From: Diplonema papillatum
Taxonomy: Eukaryota > Euglenozoa > Diplonemea > Diplonemida > Diplonemidae
Length of the DNA: 64,000 bases
Reading direction: 5' to 3'
Assembly: GCA_030068145.1 (NCBI GenBank)
Contig: JAPJBO010000578.1
Coordinates: 83,059-147,058, forward strand
This document shows, piece by piece, positions 12,635-22,262 of the stretch. The translations under genes and the position numbers were made by a program. Each line of letters starts with the position of its first letter. The first letter of the stretch is position 1. The notes beneath the pieces were generated by a model. It saw only the letters and a program-made list of their open reading frames with translations. It ran no database searches and was not told the DNA's origin.

Positions 12635-13439
12635 ATCCCTGTTTCTTTTCACTTTTCGTGCGAGGAGTTTGCAACTATGATTTGGGGTCGTCATGACAAT
12701 TCCTGAAAATGAGAGTGGCACAACATCCACACATCCGCGAGGCGGGAGTGGAATACCCGCAATGCAGGCAAGTAGTAGTAGTATGTACACAACACGGCTA
12801 CAACACGAGGATGCAGCCCTGCTTAGGTGTGCACTCAGCCATCACAGGGCCTCAGATCTCGCTACTTGACCTGACACAGCTGCCACCGAGAAGGCCGCAG
12901 CAGTAACCTTCTCAATGAAGGCACGCGCGGCTGAGTGTATGTAGGCGATACAACAGCTGCATCAGACGCAGCTTGATCCGAGAGCTCGCTAGGGGAGGTG
13001 ACGCTGCTCACCTGTCAGCCTCACTGACTGCTGCCGGGTCAGGCAAAAAAAAAAAATAGAGCATAGGGGGCTCACTTGCCAGTGGTGCATGTCTTTGCCT
13101 CTGCCTCCTCTCCGGCCTCAACCCTCCAGTGTCGCGGTAAGCAACAGCAGGATCTGCCGGTACTGTGGTCGATTCTCCAGATGAAATCTGCAGAAAAGAT
13201 AGTAGTGATAACGTACTGATTTCAGCATGTGTACACGTACTGATTCAGCACGTGTACAAAAAGAAATGCGTAGTTTTGTTTTATTCTTTTACTTGTTTGT
13301 TGTCGACAACATATTGAAATCAGTACGTTCAGCATGCTGAACGTAAGGCCTGCCGCCATGCAGGGGCGGCACTCCCGCATTTTGGCGCCGAATACAGGCG
13401 AATTCGCGTTAACGTTTTGCGGGAAAATCACTGCCGCAC

Positions 13440-13770
13440 TTTTTCACTCGGGCAAAAATGGGGCTGGGTGTCCCAGGGTTTTACTCGGTTCGGCATTTCT
13501 TTTTTTTTTGGGGTTAGCGACTTTGCGTACGTTGCAAAATTTCGCGACCCTGGTGCTTGCCCGAGCCTTCGGGTGCTCAATACTCAACTCGACCCCTAGA
13601 TGCCGCTGTCACAGGAGGCTGCAGGACCACCACTGGTGCAGTCACGCAGGTGACTACCTGGGACACCCCCCCGGGTGTCCCAGGTTTTTCCCGGTCTGTC
13701 ATTTACCCGTTCCAGCTTTGTCCAGTTCAACGTTATTCCAATTACGGTATTCCCTGCCGGGTTTCGCACA
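13440..13770 (+). repeat. Dispersed repeat, inverted partner at 41040-41400
   Basis: Shares GATGCCGCTGTCACAGGAGG-like sequence, CAGGACCACCACTG, CGGTCTGTCATTTACCC, ATTCCAATTACGGTAT and GGGCTGGG.GTCCCAGGTTT with the reverse complement of 41040-41400. No transposase frame is present. Confidence 0.65.
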
Positions 13771-14116
13771 CTTTCGACAGAAAAGCGAAGCGGTTGAAAA
13801 CAAAGTGCTGCGTAGTTTTGTGTGAGAAAATCCGGCGGCAACGAGGCCGCACTGGTGTGGTGCACATTGGAATACAAAAGCGCAGGCCTTGGGGGGCGGA
13901 CGCACGGCACCTCTTGGAAAAGAGTGCGTGCGATCCACCTGCAAGTGCGCTGGGGCAGCATAATCACGCAGCGTTACACATGGGGCAGCGAGGCAGAACT
14001 TGCAGTGCCAGCACACCACACAGCCGAACCCGATTCGTGACTGTTACAGTCTCACTGCGGGAATGCTGCTGCGCAGTCTCGTCAAGCCACCCAAGAACCA
14101 GGTGGTTGGGGGGAAA

Positions 14117-14325
14117 GCAAGAACGTGCTTGGAATGGGTATGTGCTCAACACCGCACTGGTCCCGTCTGCGCCGTGTTTCGGTCCTTTAAGCCACGGACA
14201 CAGAAGGCGGACCATGGACTGCGGTGTGAGTCTGGTTTGTCAGGCGGCTGTTCGTAGCTCGTCACAGCCAGGACCACCCGTACTACTAGAGCACAGGCGA
14301 ATCCGTCACGGGGACGCAGGTGGTT
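14117..14325 (+). repeat. Dispersed R-family repeat, copy 1
   Basis: Matches 61389-61617 at high identity, and 55792-55953 more distantly. Shared words include GCAAGAACGTGCTTGGAATG, CTGGTCCCGTCTGCGCCGTG, AAGCCACGGACACA and TGCGGTGTGAGTCTGGTTT. All three copies are on the plus strand. The preceding TGCGGGAATGCTGCTGCGCA also recurs near 60083. Confidence 0.75.
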
Positions 14326-14347
14326 GGGGGGGGGGGGTGTCGTTGGA

Positions 14348-15207
14348 CGGGAAGAAATGTGAAAACGGGGTTTTGCCTAGAGGCTTTTCGTGCTATTCTG
14401 CAGATACTTTGAGCTATCCTTGTGTCTATGCTTTCAGTCGTCTTCTTAACCATGGTTAAGTGCGCAAATGGCGTCGGCGAAAAAACTTTCTTGCAGTCAT
14501 TTTCACCAAGAAGTATCCCGCAGACTGTACGTCAGCGAACACAAGGCGCAGACAGACCAGTAAGCAGAACTCCCGGTCCCTACGGGAGCCCTGAAACTGT
14601 GCTTTCGATGGTGCATGCACTCTTGTCCGTGGGGTCGGGTTGCCTGGCATTGCCTCGTCAAGATCGAGTGGCAGGTCCCGAGGACTAGCTGCTACCGTTT
14701 CAGTGCGGCGTGTGGGTTCAAACAAAAGAAATGTGAAAACGGGTTTTTGCCTAGAGGCTTTTCGTGTTATTCTGCAGATACTTTGAGCTATCCTTGTGTC
14801 TATGCTTTCAGTCGTCTTCTTAACCATGGTTCAGTGCGCAAATGGCGTCGGCGAAAAAACTTTCTTGCAGTCATTTTCACCAAGAAGTATCCCGCAGACT
14901 GTACGTCAGCGAACACAAGGCGCAGACAGACCAGTAAGCAGAACTCCCGGTCCCTACGGGAGCCCTGAAACTGAGCTTTCGATGGTGCATGCACTCTTGT
15001 CCTTGGGGTCGGGTTGCCTGGCATTGCCTCGTCAAGATCGAGTGGCAGGTCCCGAGGACTAGCTGCTACCCTTTCAGTGCGGCGTGTGGGTTCAAACAAA
15101 AGAAATGTGAAAACGGGTTTTTGCCTAGAGGCTTTTCGTGTTTTTCTGCAGATGCTTTGAGCTATCTTTGTGTCTATGTTTTCGGTCGTCTTCTTAACCA
15201 TGGTTAA
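14348..15207. repeat. 375-bp tandem triplication
   Basis: Units start near 14356, 14731 and 15106, each with GTGAAAACGGG, TTTTTGCCTAGAGGCTTTTC, TGTGTCTATG and GTCGTCTTCTTAACCATGGT. The third unit is cut short at about 15207. A diverged solitary piece lies at 16148-16252. Short frames repeated between units have no recognisable domain. Confidence 0.9.
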
Positions 15208-15721
15208 CCACATACGGACGAACGACGCATATATGCGTCGTTTAATACAAGAGTATTCCCGTGAGCATGTACGAAGCCAAATACTCATCGAAAGTGGCCG
15301 TCGTTTGTTTTATTGGAACGTTATGGCACAGGTCTTTCAACTGCGACCTTCGTCGGGCAGCAATATGCGCCCCTCGGTTCCAATTTCTGACCCATCTCCC
15401 CCCCCCTCTGAGTATGACCTGAGGCTTACCCAAAAAAGTCCCTTCTTCCCAGATTAACCCACTCCCCCCTCCGTCCGTATGTGGTTAAGGAAAGCACGAT
15501 GGTGCTGATGATGTCGCTCTGATGCATTTCCTTCTCAGAGAGGGCGGCTCTTCGGAGATCTTCCCCGGCATGTCCATCGTGTCCGGGCCTTCACACATGC
15601 ACTGCCCAGTGGCTCGCTTTCTAAGCATCGCGCAGTTCGCCAAAGAGACCGCAGGAAAGCGGCAGGTAAGCTGCCATACCCCCCCCTCTGCAGGGCATTG
15701 AGCCCCATGGCATGTTTGGTA

Positions 15722-15895
15722 AAAAAATACTCGACGTAGCTGCTTTGACTCCGAATGGAAGGGAGGAAATATAGAGGTAGAGGGTACAATACAAACACAA
15801 ACTGATTTGTTCTTCGCTTACACCACCGTGTATCGTTTACTTGCTCAGGACTTTGACCTGCTGTGTTTGCGTGAGTTGTCGTGTAGGGGTAGGCT
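15722..15895 (+). repeat. Dispersed P/Q-family repeat without the foldback (empty site)
   Basis: Colinear with 9040-9330 but with ATAGAGGTAGAGGGTACAAT running straight through the position where the 103-bp hairpin sits in the other copy. The rest of 15208-16542 shows only short frames and the diverged 375-bp fragment. Confidence 0.8.
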
Positions 15896-16542
15896 CTTAC
15901 CAGAAGTATCAGGAGAGTGCAAATGCCCAGCCCCGGACGGGAACTGCTATTGTCTCGCTTTCGGTAGCCCGCAGTTCCCTTAAGAAAGGAGTGAATAAGC
16001 GGCAAGTTGTCATCACACTCCACAGGCACAGTTCTCGTAAGACGGTAGGGTGCGCTTCTCGCTTCTCAGGGAAGCAGCAAAGTGCCTCAACACCCTACAG
16101 GGGATTCCCTTGCCAGACTAGGAGAGCGCGAATGCAGACGTGAAGAGGTGTGAAAACGGGTTTTTGCCTAGAGGCTTTTCGTGTTATTTTGCAAATGCTT
16201 TGAGCTATCTTTGTGTCTGTGCTTTCAGTCGTCTTCTTAACGTGGTTAAGTGCGCAAAAGGTGTCAGCCGAAGCTGGTAAAGCTTCGGCGCCGCCCACGT
16301 TATGTTTGTTTCGCACTGAGTTCTTTTAAGTACATGAACCACATGGATTAGCATGCACTGCGGCTGCCAAACATCCCGTCACACCGCGGAAGGTGGTAAA
16401 ACGCTCTTTTGTTTTATTTTCGAAGCATCGCAGCACCTGCCATTGACTCGCTTTGAGTAGCCCGTAGTGAATAAGCGGCAAGCTGCCAACACACTCCACA
16501 GGGTGTTCAACAGGCAGGATACTACTACGCTACAGCGGGTAA

Positions 16543-19500
16543 TCAAGGGGTCAAGCGTCCGTCAGAGGCGTTCTCTGAGGTTGAAAGCGTCGACAGAAGA
16601 ACTCCGCTTTTTTCGCGAAAATGCGGGTCGCCGTAGAGCCGGGCTCGCGTCGTGTCGTTGAAGGCAGCCCAGAAGTCGGCGACGACCTGCTGGCAGCGCG
16701 GTACGGGCGGCGCTGCGCGGCAGCCGCGCCTCGGGGATTCGGTGGCCGGATGCACCAGGGCGTCGACGGTCAGCCGCCAGAGCCCCGCGGCTGTCAAGTC
16801 CGGGGGGTTCGGGGCGAAGACGTGCCGTACGCCGCCGTGGGCACACCCCCCCGTGGGTTCCTCTTGGCCGACACCGCATAGGGCGCACGCCAGGGGCAGC
16901 CTCGAAACGGGTGCCGCCGGCGGGGACCCGGACGAAGCGCTGTTGGACGACGACGACAGGGAACTGGCGCCGGCATCCTCCGGCCGCATCGCAGCACGGG
17001 CTTGGGTCTGCTTCGCCTGATCGAGGCCCCTTGAGTCAACTCTCAGGGAACTGGTGCTGGCATCTTCCAGCCTCATCGCAGCACGGGCTTGGGTCTGCTT
17101 CGCCTGATCGAGGCCCCTTGAGTCAACTCTCAGGGAACTGGTGCTGGCATCTTCCAGCCTCATCGCAGCACGGGCTTGGGTCTGCTTCGCCTGATCGAAG
17201 CCCCTTGAGTCAACTCTCAGGGAACTGGTGCTGGCATCTTCCAGCCTCATCGCAGCACGGGCTTGGGTCTGCTTCGCCTGATCGAGGCTCCTTGAGTCAA
17301 CTCTCAGGGAACTGGTGCTGGCATCCTCCGGCCTCATTGCAACCCTCAGGGAACTGGTGCTGGCATCTTCCAGCCTCATCGCAGCACGGGCTTGGGTCTG
17401 CTTCGCCTGATCGAGGCCCCTTGAGTCAACTCTCAGGGAACTGGTGCTGGCATCTTCCAGCCTCGTCGCAGCACGGGCTTGGGTCTGCTTCGCCTGATCG
17501 AAGCCCCTTGAGTCAACTCTCAGGGCGAAGGTGTTGCCCGCCGTGCGCGATGCGTCGCGCCGGTCTTTCCTCGCGTCTCGGCGGGGGGTGTTTTTCAAAG
17601 GCGCGAGCGTGCCCATCGCCGGCCGTGCGGCCAGCAACGCACCGCCGCTGGCGGCGTTGCCGGCCGTGGCGGGGAGGTTTTCGTCTGTATTGTTCGCCAG
17701 GCTGGCTGCCGTGCATTTTGCGTCGGAGCCGAGGTCCGATCCATGTTCGCTGAGAACCATGGCATCTCCCGCTTGACAGGTCAAGGAGAGCTTTTCGTCT
17801 GTATTGTTGCGAGCGGGGCTTGCTGCCCCGCGTTTTGCCTCGGAGCCAGAGTCTGATCCCTGTTCGCTGAGAACCATGGCATTCCCCGCTTGACAGGTCA
17901 AGGGGAGTTTCTCGTCTGTATTGTTGCGAGCGGGGGTGGCTGTCGTGGCGAGTTTTTCGTCTGTAGTATTGCGATCCAGGCTGGCTGCCCCGCATTTTGC
18001 TTCGGAGCCGATGTCTGATCCCTGTTCGCTGAGAACCATGGCATCTCCCGCTTGGCGGGTAGTGGGAAGCTTTTCGTCCGTATTGTTGCTAACCAGGCTG
18101 GCTGCCCCGCATTTTGCGTCGGAGCCGAGGTCTGATCCCTGTTCGCTGAGAACCATGACGTTCCCCGCTTGACAGGTCATGGCGAGTTGTTCGTCTGTTT
18201 TGTGACGAGCCAGGCTACCTGCGGCACTGCCTTTCGTAGCGAAGCTTGAGTCTGATCCTGCTCGTTTATCGAAATCACTCCCAACTCGACAGGCCGCAGA
18301 GTCGGTACAAACCGAGTCACTGTGTCCAGCACTGGTATTGCTCTCGGCACTGTCTGGTCTGATTTCGTCGTTGTTCCCCGGTTGACCGGCAGTATGGTCG
18401 GTGCAAGCCGAGTCACTGTGTCTGCCGCCGGTATTGCCTTCGGCGATACCAGTGGCACTGGCTGGTCTGATCCCGTCGTTTCCCGCTTGACCGGCCGTAG
18501 GGTCGGTGCAAGCCGAGTCGCTGTGTCTGCCGCTGGTACTGCCTTCGGTGATACCAGTGGCACTGGCTGGTCTGATCTCGCTGTCTCCGGCCTGACCGGC
18601 CGTAGGGTCGGTACAGGCCGAGTCCTTGTGACCTTCAACAATATTGGTCTCGGCCCCTGCCGGTCGGATTCCGTCATTTCCCGCTTGACCGACCGTAGGG
18701 CTGGGTCTGTCACTGTCATTGCCTTCGGCAATACCAGTGGCACTGGCCTCTGCTGCCTTCACGGCCAAGGGTGCGAACGTGGGGCTCTCGTCGAACCGGA
18801 CGCTCCTCTTTGGACTGCAAACGCTGGACCCGGGGCTTGTCAAAACGGGGCTTGTCATGACGGGACTTGTCACAACAAAGCTTGCCACAGCGGGGCTTGT
18901 CCCACTGCCGATATTGTCGTCTGCAGGAAGCTCGCTGGGAAGTCTCCCGCTGAGCGCCGCGGGGGTGGCGCGGGGGTCCTTTTTTCGGCCGGCGCTTCCA
19001 GAGGCAGAGCCCGGGTCTTCATTCGTTGCGGTGGAGCTCCCTTCTTCCTTCCCCGCAGCGTGCCGTGCGTTGTTCCAACCTGTGTGGTTCGAGGCTTCTT
19101 TCGCGTTGGTCGCGGTGATGGCGCACACTTCTCGCTTCCCGGGGTCTTCCGCGTCGTTTGAGCGCTCCCGTTCCTTCCCTGCGGCGTTCGGTGCGTCGTT
19201 CCAAACTGTGTGGGCCGAGGCTTCTTTCGCGTTAGTTGCGGTAATGGGACACGCTTCTTGCTTTCCGGGGTCTTCCGCACCGGTTGAGTGCTCTTCTTCC
19301 TTCCCTACAGTGTTCAGTGCGGTTGCACACGGCTCGTCCTCGTAAACGGTGTGGGCCGAGGCTTCTTTTGCGTTAGCCGCGGTGTTTGGGCACGCTTCTC
19401 GCTTTCCGGGGTCTTCCGCGTTGTTTGGGGGTTTTTCTTCCTTCGCCGGTACCCCCGCTTCTTGCTCGCCGGGCTCGCACGCGTTGTGCGCGCACTCGTC

Positions 19501-19983
19501 TTCCTTGGGGTCTGTTTCGTCTTGCGTTACGGCGGCATCTGTCTTGAGTGGGTGTGCATCTGCTGCAAGGGTCCCGCAGGCTTGCCGCTTGCCTGTGGTA
19601 GGGCACGCCTGCTGCTTCCCTGCCGCGTGCAAGTCGGTTGTGACAGCGGGGAGCGAGCCGGTTTTTTTGCTGACGGCAGTCCGCTTGCAGGGGGCGAGCG
19701 GAGGGTGTTCGGCTCGGTTGAGGCGGGGCTGGAGCTGCGCGATGTCGCACAGGCACGCGAGCCAGGTGGTGCCAGGCTGGGCGAGCATAAAGCAGCCCGG
19801 CCCCACGTCGAGCGAGCCGACCGAAGGACCCGTCGCGTAGGCGGCGAGGATGCTCGGTTCACCGGCGACGCTGAACGCAAACACGACCTCTTCACGCGGC
19901 ACCAGAGCCAGCACCAACGCGTCGCCTTCGGCGAACTTCGCGGCGGCAATCGCGCGGCCTTTCCGCGAAATCGACAGTTGGAC
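16543..19983 (-). CDS. Giant repeat protein, large 3' exon (unrecognised family)
   Basis: One continuous frame of over 1,120 codons; I do not recognise the family. The N-terminal 100 residues look globular (ALVLALVPREEVVFAFSV, ATGPSVGSLDVGPGCFM). Four blocks of different tandem repeats follow: A, about 40 residues around AEDPGKREACPITATNAKEA; B, about 35 residues around HSDSACTDPTAGQAGNDGIR; C, about 39 residues around NTDEKL..TCQAGDAMVLSE; D, 29 residues around VDSRGLDQAKQTQARAAM. Between A and B, KRSVRFDE fits an RVxF-type PP1 docking motif, by pattern only. Near the C terminus CALCG...GGCAHGG could bind zinc. An in-frame TAG at about 20018 means the exon opens after it; CAG at 19984-19986 or 20005-20007 is the likely 3' splice site. 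Upstream exons were not found. The antisense frames reach 280 codons only because repeat units are multiples of three. Confidence 0.65.
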   Translation of the reverse strand, partial: VQLSISRKGRAIAAAKFAEGDALVLALVPREEVVFAFSVAGEPSILAAYATGPSVGSLDVGPGCFMLAQPGTTWLACLCDIAQLQPRLNRAEHPPLAPCKRTAVSKKTGSLPAVTTDLHAAGKQQACPTTGKRQACGTLAADAHPLKTDAAVTQDETDPKEDECAHNACEPGEQEAGVPAKEEKPPNNAEDPGKREACPNTAANAKEASAHTVYEDEPCATALNTVGKEEEHSTGAEDPGKQEACPITATNAKEASAHTVWNDAPNAAGKERERSNDAEDPGKREVCAITATNAKEASNHTGWNNARHAAGKEEGSSTATNEDPGSASGSAGRKKDPRATPAALSGRLPSELPADDNIGSGTSPAVASFVVTSPVMTSPVLTSPGSSVCSPKRSVRFDESPTFAPLAVKAAEASATGIAEGNDSDRPSPTVGQAGNDGIRPAGAETNIVEGHKDSACTDPTAGQAGDSEIRPASATGITEGSTSGRHSDSACTDPTAGQAGNDGIRPASATGIAEGNTGGRHSDSACTDHTAGQPGNNDEIRPDSAESNTSAGHSDSVCTDSAACRVGSDFDKRAGSDSSFATKGSAAGSLARHKTDEQLAMTCQAGNVMVLSEQGSDLGSDAKCGAASLVSNNTDEKLPTTRQAGDAMVLSEQGSDIGSEAKCGAASLDRNTTDEKLATTATPARNNTDEKLPLTCQAGNAMVLSEQGSDSGSEAKRGAASPARNNTDEKLSLTCQAGDAMVLSEHGSDLGSDAKCTAASLANNTDENLPATAGNAASGGALLAARPAMGTLAPLKNTPRRDARKDRRDASRTAGNTFALRVDSRGFDQAKQTQARAATRLEDASTSSLRVDSRGLDQAKQTQARAAMRLEDASTSSLRVAMRPEDASTSSLRVDSRSLDQAKQTQARAAMRLEDASTSSLRVDSRGFDQAKQTQARAAMRLEDASTSSLRVDSRGLDQAKQTQARAAMRLEDASTSSLRVDSRGLDQAKQTQARAAMRPEDAGASSLSSSSNSASSGSPPAAPVSRLPLACALCGVGQEEPTGGCAHGGVRHVFAPNPPDLTAAGLWRLTVDALVHPATESPRRGCRAAPPVPRCQQVVADFWAAFNDTTRARLYGDPHFREKSGVLLSTLSTSENASDGRLTP
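16955..17523 (-). repeat. 87-bp coding tandem array (block D)
   Basis: About seven units of 87 bp, near-identical at the DNA level, each encoding a 29-residue predicted helical, Gln/Ala/Arg-rich repeat. One unit is internally truncated to RVAMRPEDASTSSL. Confidence 0.9.
17735..18215 (-). repeat. About 117-bp coding tandem array (block C)
   Basis: Five to six imperfect units sharing TCGCTGAGAACCATGG (plus strand), corresponding to AMVLSEQGSD. Some units have in-frame deletions. Confidence 0.85.
18270..18745 (-). repeat. About 108-bp coding tandem array (block B)
   Basis: Four to five units encoding variants of HSDSACTDPTAGQAGND. Identity is lower than in block D, suggesting an older expansion. 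Confidence 0.8.
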
Positions 19984-20004
19984 CTGCTGCCGCGGCGCGG
20001 GATC

Positions 20005-20600
20005 CTGTTCGTGTTTGTTCTATTCGTCATCGAAAGAGAACGCTGGCAGCGTGCTTTTATCGATCACGTTCACTCACGAACAGGAAGGGTAGGAAATGAG
20101 CCCCCGTGGGAAATGTTCCCTAAAATTCGCAAACTATGGGGGAAAATGCAAAGCCCTGGAAAGGTTTGCCGAATTTCGAATTAGGCTAAATATTTTCCTA
20201 AAACCACCTGGTCCAGACGAAATTATCGGGGAGTATCGGGGAGTTTCGGGGAGTTTCGGGGAAATTCGGGGAGTTTCGGGAAATTTCCTTTGTGGCGACC
20301 ACTTTCCCTGCAGCCGGCCTTGGCGAAGGCGGGGAGGGGGCTACGCTATTATGGCCCTACCTTGCGCAGAGCGGTCCCGTGTTTGGCTATGCCCCGAAGA
20401 CGAAGATAGAGGCTGAGAAGGAAGGACAGACTGGGAGGTACAGGTTGACGGTTTGACACAGGTAGCGACAGGATCCGCTGCGGCAAGGAGAGCAGGAACC
20501 GTTCCACCAGAGGTCGTGCGGGTACAGAGACGATGCTCGTGCTCGGGTCGCAGCTAGGGACGAAAAGACACGCCTTCAATGATGAGGTCTGGGGGATGGA
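20005..20600. repeat. Low-complexity intergenic stretch with CGGGGAGTTT repeats
   Basis: Bases 20218-20285 repeat (TT/TAT)CGGGGAGT, and the same motif returns at 22214-22262. No convincing exon was found that could complete the gene at 16543-19983. Confidence 0.6.
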
Positions 20601-20761
20601 CGTATTTTCCACGTATGGGCGGACGTGCTGGTGGGACGCCGAAGACGGCACCTCCGGCAAGAAGGGCAGAAGAGGGTAAATTTAGTGGGCGGCGGAGACC
20701 CAGTGCATGGAGGTAGGCGTGCCCAGGCCACCACCAAGGACGAGAGAGTGAGCACGAGACA

Positions 20762-21265
20762 TCACAAAATGAAATGCGAAGAGTGCAAACATCGGCAAGC
20801 GTCGGTAGCGCGCTGCTGCCGAGGCACACCACGCGACAGGGGACAGCCTCGCCGTGAAGTATTGCGAGACGCACAGGGTGACGCAGTGCGGGACGTGCAA
20901 GACGGTCGCGGAATGCTGCAGGAACTCACACCGCGGATGCCTGCCTGCAGCACGATATGCCGATGTGCGGAGTCGGCGGCGAAGAGACGGAAGCGCGGGC
21001 CTTCGGTGTCGCTTCGGGCGTCCCCGGGGGCGAAGTCGAGACGCAGGCTGCGACCATCGGCCCAAGCGCCACAAGGGAAGCGGCGGATGCCGGCGCCAAC
21101 ACCGCCATCGAGAACGCCGCAGAAGGCGACGACACTCGGACGGCCGCTGCAACCAAGCGGCGGCGTAAGGACTCGCCATCATCGAAGACAGAGACGTGCA
21201 CTCCGCGGCGGGCAGAGGTGCAAGATAAGGTACCAGTGACGAAGAGAGGTAGCACGAAGAGGTAG
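20762..21265 (+). other. Cys-rich region with coding-like signal in three frames
   Basis: Three overlapping plus-strand frames carry Cys-rich or charged stretches in succession: MKCEECKHRQASVARCC at 20769, YCETHRVTQCGTCKTVAECC from about 20857, and a Glu/Ala-rich frame ending TKRGSTKR at 21265. This could be a spliced or frameshifted zinc-binding protein, or coincidence. I cannot build a consistent model. Confidence 0.25.
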
Positions 21266-22049
21266 TCACGAAAGAGAGCAGATGCAGATTATCGCCACAG
21301 GCTCTTTGCATGCTAACCCTAACCACCAGGACCAGGGGCAGTTTCGGTCGAAGACGGCAATTCGAGCGAGGAGTAAGGTTGATAACCAAAATGAGAGGCA
21401 CGATGGCCATCCGGAAAGCAGGGTTGCAGGATGATGCTTGGCCAAGGATAAGGTTGCTATGGCGAAAACGCAAGATAGAGAGTCCTCCTTATGGGGTGGT
21501 CACACCTTCGCAGTCCCAGGGCCTCCACCCACCTGCATACGGTCGTCGGCTGACCATTACCGAGACGAGTTGGAATGCGGGTACCATCTTTCCGGAGGTT
21601 TCCGGTTCATAAGTGAACGTGGACTCCGAAGTGGACACTCCTTTCAACCGGGTGCACGAATTCAGAATTCCGGGATGGGTTGACCCACTGTTTCCGATGC
21701 GGCTTCCAATCATTGAAGGCTAAACTCGGGTGCAGGAGCGGTGCTCGTCGTTCGGGACCAGATGGGGGACGACTGGGTCTGCCCGGACACGTGACTGCTG
21801 CAGCGCGGTCAGAAGTGGGAAGGTCATCGGGAAATGGCGGGCGCGAATACTTCTTGCCCAAACCAAAAGCCAAGAGGGAATCGGAGAGTTTGACATAAGA
21901 ATGGCAAACTCGTGGTACCGAAGGTTGCAACCGCAAACAGAAGAGTCAGATGATGGTTGAACCTGCGCACTTGCACACGACGCGTCCTCTTCAGACTCGG
22001 ACGGCTCAAGAGAGCCGCGTCCGAAGCACACTAGCACACCTACCTGCAC
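21266..22049. other. No gene seen
   Basis: Only short frames on both strands. A short CTAACCCTAACC at 21313 is too brief to be telomeric. Confidence 0.4.
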
Positions 22050-22262
22050 ACGGCACCCACTTGACCGCCCATCCACCCACCCGTCTACCCAACTACCCAC
22101 CTGTTCACCCATCCACCGACCTGCCCACCACCATCCACCCATCTGTCCACTCAACTACCAACCCGTACACCTGCCCACCCACCGGCAGCCCCACTTTTTC
22201 CCACAAAAATCGGGCTGAGTATCGGGGAGTTTCGGGGAAGTGTCGGGGAGTTTCGGGGAACT
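22050..22262. repeat. CCAY tetramer tract followed by TCGGGGAGT repeat
   Basis: Bases 22060-22195 are made of CCACC/CCATC/CTACC words. Bases 22214-22262 repeat TATCGGGGAGTTTCGGGGA as at 20218. Confidence 0.8.

Noticed and set aside
21313-21324. CTAACCCTAACC, telomere-like
   Set aside because: Only two units; no array.
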